A stretch of DNA of 64,000 nucleotides from Flavobacterium psychrophilum (GTDB taxonomy: Bacteria; Bacteroidota; Bacteroidia; Flavobacteriales; Flavobacteriaceae): positions 2,790,001 to 2,854,000 of the forward strand of contig CP012388.1 in NCBI GenBank assembly GCA_001708385.1, given 5' to 3'. The notes under the pieces are model-generated. The model saw nothing but the letters and a program-made list of their open reading frames with translations. It made no database searches and was not told the DNA's origin. Made by a program: the position numbers and the translations under genes. Below, piece after piece: positions 58,257 to 64,000 of the stretch; within the stretch, counting starts at the first letter, position 1; the number at the start of each line of letters is the position of its first letter.

Positions 58257-59387
58257 ATGAGATTTCAAAACAAAGCCATATTATCATTGGGCAGTAACAT
58301 GGGCAATCGCCTGGAAAACCTGCAATGGTGCATAGACTATATAAACGCCTATATCGCCACAGTAGTGAAGGTTTCGGGTATTTACGAGAATCCGTCGGTA
58401 GGGTTTGAGGGTGCCGATTTTTACAACTGCTGTATTTTACTGCATACGCAGAAACCCGTACTTCAGCTGCTTGGCGAACTGCTTAAAGCCGAACTGGAAG
58501 GCGGCAGGGTTCGTAACCCCGATGGTGGCTACAGTTCGCGTACTATAGATATTGATATTATTACTTTTAATAACGAGGTAATAGACAATGCCGAACTTAC
58601 CGTACCGCATCCGCGGATGCACGAGCGTAATTTTGTCATGATACCGTTACGGGATGCCGATCCGCATTGGGCACACCCGATCCTTAAAAAAGATATTCAG
58701 CAACTAATTGCCGAATCGCCCGATACCAGTGCGTGCGAATTTGTATTGCAGCTGCCGTCCCCGGTTGAAGAACTGAGTCCGAGGCAGTACAGTTACATTG
58801 CTATTGAAGGAAATATAGGCGCAGGCAAAACCAGCCTTACGGGAAAACTAGCCGAAGATTTTGGCGGCAAAATTGTGTTAGAACGTTTTGCCGATAATCC
58901 TTTCCTCCCACAGTTTTATAAAGATCCGCAGCGGTATGCGTTCTCGTTAGAAATGTCTTTTCTTGCCGACAGATACCAACAGCTTACAGACGATATTGCC
59001 CAAATAAACCCGATGCACGATTTTGTAGTGGCCGATTACCACATTATCAAGAGCCTTATTTTTTCTAAGGTAACACTTAACGATGATGAATATACGCTGT
59101 ACAAAAAACTGTTTGATATTATGTATGGGGAAATGCGCAGGCCGGGATTGTATGTGTACTTATACCAGACTACAGAAACGCTGCTTGCTCATATAAAACT
59201 TCGCGGGCGCAGCTACGAACAGGAAATTGAAGCAGATTATCTGGATAAAATAAACGAGGGATACCTTGACTATATAAAAAACCATAGCGGATTAAATGTA
59301 CTGGTTATAGATGTTTCTAACCGCGATTTTGTACATAATCAGGAGGATTATATCTGGGTGTTGGGGGAGATGAACAGGGTTTTGTAA
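58257..59387 (+). CDS. folK: HPPK fused to deoxynucleoside kinase
   Basis: This 376-residue protein joins two enzymes. Residues about 1-165 are 2-amino-4-hydroxy-6-hydroxymethyldihydropteridine diphosphokinase (FolK): AILSLGSNMGNRLENL, GIYENPSVGFEGADFYN and RTIDIDII (95-102). Residues about 178-376 are a deoxynucleoside kinase: P-loop GNIGAGKT (185-192), ERFADNPFLPQF, FLADRYQQL and the lid RGRSYEQEIE. One makes folate pyrophosphate precursor; the other salvages deoxynucleosides. The ATG at 58257 is preferred to an in-frame TTG at 58239. The fusion is visible directly. Confidence 0.92.
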   Translation: MRFQNKAILSLGSNMGNRLENLQWCIDYINAYIATVVKVSGIYENPSVGFEGADFYNCCILLHTQKPVLQLLGELLKAELEGGRVRNPDGGYSSRTIDIDIITFNNEVIDNAELTVPHPRMHERNFVMIPLRDADPHWAHPILKKDIQQLIAESPDTSACEFVLQLPSPVEELSPRQYSYIAIEGNIGAGKTSLTGKLAEDFGGKIVLERFADNPFLPQFYKDPQRYAFSLEMSFLADRYQQLTDDIAQINPMHDFVVADYHIIKSLIFSKVTLNDDEYTLYKKLFDIMYGEMRRPGLYVYLYQTTETLLAHIKLRGRSYEQEIEADYLDKINEGYLDYIKNHSGLNVLVIDVSNRDFVHNQEDYIWVLGEMNRVL

Positions 59388-59719
59388 TCGATAAAAAAAT
59401 AGCGACACTATAGTTTACTTTGGTAAGCCCCCGGAGGGGCGGTATATTTATAGGATATATTCATAAATTATAACAAGAGCTCCGGAGGAGCGGCATTAAT
59501 AATATGCCGCTCCTCCGGAGCTCTTGCCGCTTTCAGTACCTGTATACTATAAATATCGCGCTTCTCCGAAGCTTCAAATTGGTTTTCTCAATAGCGGCTT
59601 TGCATGCAACGCTTGATTAATTCCGGATCATTTTAATTTTATGAAATTACACTGTAACAAAACCTTCAGGCGTTACACTAATAGATAATCATCAATGCCA
59701 ATCAATCATCAATCAAAAA
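59388..59719. other. 332-base intergenic stretch with a nested palindrome
   Basis: It holds the second copy of the nested palindromic element (59426-59573) and little else. After 59573 the sequence is AT-rich with no clear promoter consensus for the HAD gene. Confidence 0.6.
59426..59573. repeat. nested palindromic intergenic element, copy 2
   Basis: A central perfect 23-bp hairpin (59474-59496 with 59504-59526) with a 7-base loop is flanked by outer arms GGCGGTATATTTATAG (left) and ACTATAAATATCGCGCTT (right). It matches the element at 48280-48429 in order and spacing. Confidence 0.88.
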
Positions 59720-60367
59720 ATGAACAATTATAAATATATCGTCTTTGATTTTGACGGTACTATTGCCGATTCCCGCAGTGTCTTTATTTCGCTGTACAAC
59801 GAACTGGCACACAAACATGGCTACGGAATCCTTACAGATGAAAACCTCGACGAACTACGAAGCCTGAGCATACCACAGCGTTGCAAAGTATTAGGGGTGC
59901 CGTTGTATAAAATTCCTTTTATTGCGTCTGCCATCATTAGCAAATATAAAACTTCAGTCGCCGGACTTCAGTTTAATGAAGGAATGAAACAACTGTTGCA
60001 GTCGCTGGAACGCAATAATATTAAGTTTGCCGTATTATCATCTAATGCCAAAGAAAATATAGAGCAGTTTTTTGATTTAAACAGATTGGTTGTTGCCGAT
60101 ATATTTTCATCCCGAAGCGTTTTTGGGAAACACATCCTCATTAATAAATTCCTGAAAAAGAAGGGCCTTCATCCCTCGGAAATTCTGTATGTGGGAGATG
60201 AACTCCGCGATGTAGTAGCCTGTCACAAAAGCAATGTAAAAGTGGCCTGGGTGAGCTGGGGGTACGATAGTTTACAATCATTTAAAGACAATAAACCGGA
60301 CTATTATATAGATAGCCCTGCGCAAATATTATCGTTGGTTTTGTCTAAACCTGTAGCTATCGTATAA
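59720..60367 (+). CDS. HAD-family hydrolase
   Basis: This 215-residue HAD phosphatase resembles phosphoglycolate phosphatase. Motif I is VFDFDGTIADS, motif II is FAVLSSNAKENI, and motif III/IV is ILYVGDELRDVVACHKSNVKVAWVSWG. A helical cap (about residues 15-80) is of the small C1 type. The substrate cannot be assigned. Its last 11 bases overlap the end of the convergent T9SS gene. Confidence 0.9.
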   Translation: MNNYKYIVFDFDGTIADSRSVFISLYNELAHKHGYGILTDENLDELRSLSIPQRCKVLGVPLYKIPFIASAIISKYKTSVAGLQFNEGMKQLLQSLERNNIKFAVLSSNAKENIEQFFDLNRLVVADIFSSRSVFGKHILINKFLKKKGLHPSEILYVGDELRDVVACHKSNVKVAWVSWGYDSLQSFKDNKPDYYIDSPAQILSLVLSKPVAIV

Positions 60368-62468
60368 GACTAAAGTTGCCTTTTATCTCTTCACTGTTTT
60401 CATCCAGTTTCATTACATACCAGTAGTCGGTTGCGGGTAAGCGGTTGCCATCAAAAGTGCCATCCCATGAGCGGTTGGTGCGGTTCAGACCTGTGATAAG
60501 CTTTCCGTAACGGTCAAATATCATAATGGTAGCATTAGGATACAAATTAAACGCTGTCATGGTAAATCGATCGTTACTATCATCTCCATTTGGAGTGAAG
60601 AATCGTGGCAGCAGGTTTACAGTGAAATTTTTAAAGTCGCTGCCACAACCGCTTTTCGATTTTACAAATACGGTATATACCCCGGCGGTTAAATTGCTGA
60701 AGATGTTAGAATCTTTATACGTTTGCCCATCCAGTGAATATAAATAATTGGAAGTGTTAGGGTCTGCCATTACAACTTTGGCAACGTCGGTATTAACTTC
60801 AACCCTTAGAATATCAGCAGCAGGAAGGGTAGTCGCTGTAACAGTTTTTACGGCGCTGCATCCCGCAGCATTGGTAATAGTTACGGTATAGGTTCCGGCA
60901 TCTTTTATCTCAATATTTTCTGTAAGTTCTCCCGTAGACCATACGTATCGCATATCGGGAAGTCCCGAACTAATAGTGGTTGATGCTCCCTGGCAAAATT
61001 CTATTTCCTCGTCCTGTATTTGCGGAACATCCAATACCCTTACAGTTATCAATTGCAAACCCTGTGAAGGGCATCCGTCAAATGTTGCCTGCACGTTATA
61101 AGTGGTGTCTTCGGTAAGTGGAGGGGTTGTAAATGTAGTTCCGTTAGCAAGCATATCACCGCTCTGTACGTCATGCCAATATATGGTACTGCCGGGAGTT
61201 GCGGTAACGGATAATTGCGCCGACGATCCGCTGCAAACAGGATCTGCCGGGTTGATTATTAGTATTGGCGGTGTATTTATAGTTGCGGTAACTGCTGTCC
61301 TTGTGCCGGTAGTACAGCTTTCGGGGTAGGCAGATGCATAATATGTTGTAGTTTCAGATAGTGTGGGAGTAGTAAATGATGAGCCTGTTGCAATAGGGCT
61401 GCCGCCTGTAGCATTCGCATACCAGTATACCATTGTGCCGGTAGAAACGGCGTTTAAAACAACGGTTCCTTCGCCGCAGGCCATGCGGTCCGTTGAGGTG
61501 GCAATTTTTACAACTTCAATAGTTGTACTGGCCGATATGTTAGGTGCCGGAGGGTCGCCAGGCATGCCGCCGTATTCCACAACGTAGCCTTTTGGCATAT
61601 ATTCGCCGCCGCTTCCGCCATTTGCCAGGTCGTTCCATGAGCCTTTAATACCTACGCCGGGCGCAGTAATATGCGCATAATTTTCATCACCAAGGTTGTT
61701 GGGTTCACCCGTATTCCAAAATGCAAAATTTGGGGTTGAACCATTTACACCGCCATTCCAGAAAGTTGTGCCTGCCTCGGGGCCTGTAACCCATTTCCAG
61801 ATACCTTCCTGCGCTGCATCACTACCGCCTATCCATCCTGTTCCGGTAGCCTGCTCGCCGCATAGTGTAGCTTCATCTGCAGAAAGCAATGTGGCAAGGT
61901 AGCCCTGCAAGCCATAATAGGTGCTGTTTTCTGCGGCAATTTTAGCCGACGTCCACAGTATATTTGGTGCTGCAATAAATTTGTAGTAATGCCCTGTTGA
62001 AGGCAGGTAATTGGCATCACCAACTGTTATGGAGAATGTTCGTATTCCTGCTGTGGGATTGGTCGAGGTATTAGTATATACGGTGCTGTAAACAGCATTT
62101 ATGAGTGCTGCAATAGATGCCTGTTGCCCGCCTACGCCTGTTATGCTTAATTTTCCCGAAGCCGTATCCCATTGCGATGTGATATTCGGCAGGTTAAGCG
62201 ATAAGCTTAATTGATCCTGTCCGCTTACATACCCACTCGCTATCTGAATATATACACCCTGTGCTGTGGCATCGTCCGGGTCAACAATATTAAAAAAAGT
62301 AGCTATGTTTAATGGCGTGCCCGGGCAATATTGTTGTGTTCCCTGGGCGGTAACCGTTGGGGCAACATTACTTTGTGACGTAGCAGTTTGCCCTGTCAGG
62401 AATAGTGTCGTTATTAAAAGAAATTGTAAGTTTTGTATCTTAAAAAAAGCAGGCAAAAAATTCTTCAT
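60357..62468 (-). CDS. T9SS type B cargo protein with C-type lectin domain
   Basis: This 703-residue secreted protein has a signal peptide (LLITTLFLTGQTATSQ), an N-terminal beta domain (about 33-165), and a C-type lectin-like domain (about 165-300) with WTSAKIAAENSTYYGLQGYLA, GWIGGSDAAQEGIWKWV and FAFWNTGEPNNLGDENYAHI. Two Ig-like regions follow, then a type B sorting domain with RFFTPNGDDSNDRF, MIFDRYGKLI and ATDYWYVMKL. The EPNN motif suggests calcium-dependent sugar binding. It is probably surface-bound via T9SS. No PorP/SprF gene is adjacent. Confidence 0.9.
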   Translation of the reverse strand: MKNFLPAFFKIQNLQFLLITTLFLTGQTATSQSNVAPTVTAQGTQQYCPGTPLNIATFFNIVDPDDATAQGVYIQIASGYVSGQDQLSLSLNLPNITSQWDTASGKLSITGVGGQQASIAALINAVYSTVYTNTSTNPTAGIRTFSITVGDANYLPSTGHYYKFIAAPNILWTSAKIAAENSTYYGLQGYLATLLSADEATLCGEQATGTGWIGGSDAAQEGIWKWVTGPEAGTTFWNGGVNGSTPNFAFWNTGEPNNLGDENYAHITAPGVGIKGSWNDLANGGSGGEYMPKGYVVEYGGMPGDPPAPNISASTTIEVVKIATSTDRMACGEGTVVLNAVSTGTMVYWYANATGGSPIATGSSFTTPTLSETTTYYASAYPESCTTGTRTAVTATINTPPILIINPADPVCSGSSAQLSVTATPGSTIYWHDVQSGDMLANGTTFTTPPLTEDTTYNVQATFDGCPSQGLQLITVRVLDVPQIQDEEIEFCQGASTTISSGLPDMRYVWSTGELTENIEIKDAGTYTVTITNAAGCSAVKTVTATTLPAADILRVEVNTDVAKVVMADPNTSNYLYSLDGQTYKDSNIFSNLTAGVYTVFVKSKSGCGSDFKNFTVNLLPRFFTPNGDDSNDRFTMTAFNLYPNATIMIFDRYGKLITGLNRTNRSWDGTFDGNRLPATDYWYVMKLDENSEEIKGNFSLIR

Positions 62469-62493
62469 GTCGTAAAAATAACGATTTCGGAGA

Positions 62494-63033
62494 CTAATTG
62501 CTACTTGTATAGTTTTTTTGAAAGATATCCCACACTACGATACCTGCACTAACCGATATGTTGAGGGAATGTTTAGTTCCTAATTGCGGAATTTCTATGG
62601 TTCCGCTGCATAGTTTTATGGCTTCCTGCGATACGCCTTTTACCTCGTTGCCAAATACAAGGGCATATTTTTTTTGAGGTTCGGGTATAAAATCATTCAG
62701 GTAAACCGAATTCTCCACCTGTTCAATAGCCCAGACTTCAGTCGCTTCAGCCTGTAGTTTGGTAATTACATCAAGTACGTCTTTGGCATATTCCCAGGCA
62801 ACGGTATCGGTAGCGCCAAGAGCTGTTTTGTGAATTTCTTTATTAGGAGGGGTAGCGGTTATGCCGCACAGGTATATTTTTTCGATAAGAAAAGCATCGG
62901 CGGTACGAAAAACAGACCCAATATTGTGCAGGCTGCGAATATCGTCAAGTATCAGTATCAGCGGAGTTTTCTCGGCTTGTTTAAAGTCGTCAATACTTTT
63001 ACGTCCCAGTTCGCTGTTGGCTAATTTTCTCAT
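62494..63033 (-). CDS. TrmH-family RNA 2'-O-methyltransferase
   Basis: This 179-residue SpoU/TrmH methyltransferase has the trefoil-knot SAM-binding signatures IRSLHNIGSVFRTADAFLI, YALVFGNEVKGVSQE and GTIEIPQLGTKHSLNISVSAG. The target RNA position is unknown. The gene lacks the N-terminal substrate domain of longer family members. It is divergent from mutS. Confidence 0.93.
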   Translation of the reverse strand: MRKLANSELGRKSIDDFKQAEKTPLILILDDIRSLHNIGSVFRTADAFLIEKIYLCGITATPPNKEIHKTALGATDTVAWEYAKDVLDVITKLQAEATEVWAIEQVENSVYLNDFIPEPQKKYALVFGNEVKGVSQEAIKLCSGTIEIPQLGTKHSLNISVSAGIVVWDIFQKNYTSSN

Positions 63034-63266
63034 GTATTTATAATAAATAGGGGCAAATGTACTTATTATTTAGATAATGCGCATATCGGTTCGTAGAGAC
63101 GTTACTCTGCAATGTGTCTGGTAATAAACTATATCAAAGAATGTTTTTAAAACCTTACAGGATATTATGTCGTCCCACAAGTTATCCACCATTTACCAAC
63201 ACCGCATTTAAGGGTGCAGGATTTTGAGTAACTTCGCCCTCTAAGTAAATTTAAACCTCATTTCCA

Positions 63267-64000
63267 TTGGCTACGAAAGAAAAAGCACCCAAAGAAACCC
63301 CGTTAATGAAACAGTATAACGAGATTAAGGCAAAGTATCCCGATGCGTGCCTGTTGTTTCGTGTGGGCGATTTTTACGAAACCTTTGGTGAAGATGCCGT
63401 TCGTACTGCCGGAATATTAGGTATTGTGCTTACCAAAAGGGGAGCAGGCAGCGAAACCGAAACTGCATTGTGCGGGTTTCCGCACCACTCTTTAAATACC
63501 TATCTGCCAAAACTGGTTAAAGCCGGGCTGCGTGTTGCTATATGCGACCAGCTGGAAGACCCTAAAATGACAAAGACCATCGTAAAACGTGGTGTAACCG
63601 AACTGGTTACTCCGGGTGTATCGATGAACGATGAGGTACTACATTCTAAAAGTAATAACTTTTTAGCTTCGGTTTATTTTGGCAAGAGAACTGTTGGTGT
63701 TTCGTTTCTTGATGTATCTACGGGTGAGTTCCTTACAGCACAGGGTAATGAGGAATATATAGATAAACTGTTGCAGAATTTTAGTCCGAGTGAGGTGCTT
63801 GTGCCTAAGGCGGAGAAAAATAATTTCAAGGAAACTTTCGGGGACGATTTTCATACTTTCTTCCTTGAAGACTGGGTGTATAAAGAAGATTACGCTTTTG
63901 AGAACTTAACATCGCATTTCGGAACCAACTCCTTAAAAGGGTTTGGTGTAGAAGAATTGCAAGAGGGCGTTATTGCATCGGGCGCGGTGCTATACTATCT
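63267..64000 (+). CDS. mutS: DNA mismatch repair protein MutS (3' truncated by window)
   Basis: This is the first 244 residues of MutS, which binds mismatches to start repair. The mismatch-binding domain has [20 protein letters not shown] with the Phe-x-Glu-like motif region, then [27 protein letters not shown] and CDQLEDPK. The start is a TTG at 63267 giving (M)[19 protein letters not shown]; an in-frame ATG at 63306 lies after residue 13. The N-terminal match to other Flavobacterium MutS starts favours TTG. The frame is open to the end of the window. Confidence 0.93.
   Translation, partial: MATKEKAPKETPLMKQYNEIKAKYPDACLLFRVGDFYETFGEDAVRTAGILGIVLTKRGAGSETETALCGFPHHSLNTYLPKLVKAGLRVAICDQLEDPKMTKTIVKRGVTELVTPGVSMNDEVLHSKSNNFLASVYFGKRTVGVSFLDVSTGEFLTAQGNEEYIDKLLQNFSPSEVLVPKAEKNNFKETFGDDFHTFFLEDWVYKEDYAFENLTSHFGTNSLKGFGVEELQEGVIASGAVLYY

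Noticed and set aside
63040..63266. Search for tRNA or other RNA genes between the TrmH gene and mutS
   Set aside because: No cloverleaf or conserved TpsiC box is visible here or in the other spacers I read by eye; no scanner was available.

Overview
The window is an ordinary-looking stretch of chromosome from a member of the Bacteroidota, most likely Flavobacteriaceae and close to Flavobacterium. The evidence is consistent across the window. It has type IX secretion (T9SS) type B cargo proteins and a PorP/SprF-family protein, a mevalonate-pathway operon, OmpH-OmpH-BamA-UppS-DUF6089 gene order, GH97 and GH13 glucan enzymes, Bacteroidetes-type promoters (TTG, about 19 bases, then TAnnTTTG) and few Shine-Dalgarno sites. 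I see no phage, integrase, transposase, CRISPR array, rRNA or tRNA. This is core genome rather than an island, and I do not see a clearly new defence or mobile system.

Layout: 1-3.9 kb holds the 3' part of a GH13 alpha-amylase, a glycerophosphodiesterase overlapping a BaiN/HI0933-type flavoprotein, and a lipoprotein. 4-9.6 kb holds TspO (minus strand) and then an isoprenoid operon: mevalonate diphosphate decarboxylase, mevalonate kinase, an unknown five-helix membrane protein, a UbiA prenyltransferase, an RluB pseudouridine synthase and an NTF2-like protein. 9.7-16.4 kb holds a small secreted protein, an M3 peptidase, an AsmA-like giant and an Nfu iron-sulfur scaffold with a doubled N-terminal domain. 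16.7-26.2 kb is a surface locus: a 2770-residue T9SS type B adhesin with tandem repeats, followed by its probable PorP/SprF partner. 26.3-35.2 kb is an envelope block on the minus strand (CBS protein, NadK, DUF6089, UppS, BamA, OmpH, OmpH, MurI), next to a gamma-carbonic anhydrase on the plus strand.

35.3-48.2 kb holds PdxJ with an alpha/beta hydrolase, a second AsmA-like protein, FadL with a GDSL lipoprotein, a holin-family membrane protein, trigger factor-ClpP-ClpX, and a SusB-like GH97. 48.4-64 kb holds several small unknown proteins, a SUFU-domain protein, a GH3 acyl-amido synthetase, a DUF2797 protein, a third AsmA-like protein, SppA, a fused HPPK-deoxynucleoside kinase, a HAD phosphatase, a second T9SS type B protein with a C-type lectin domain, a TrmH methyltransferase and the start of MutS.

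Themes: envelope building (BamA, two OmpH, three AsmA-like proteins, UppS, MurI, SppA) and T9SS surface display dominate. The items most worth a second look are the unknown membrane protein inside the isoprenoid operon, the tandem-repeat adhesin with an internal change in codon use, the HPPK-kinase fusion, and several families of intergenic inverted repeats. Two copies of one nested palindrome lie 11 kb apart, and a related 31-bp perfect inverted repeat has a partial copy elsewhere.
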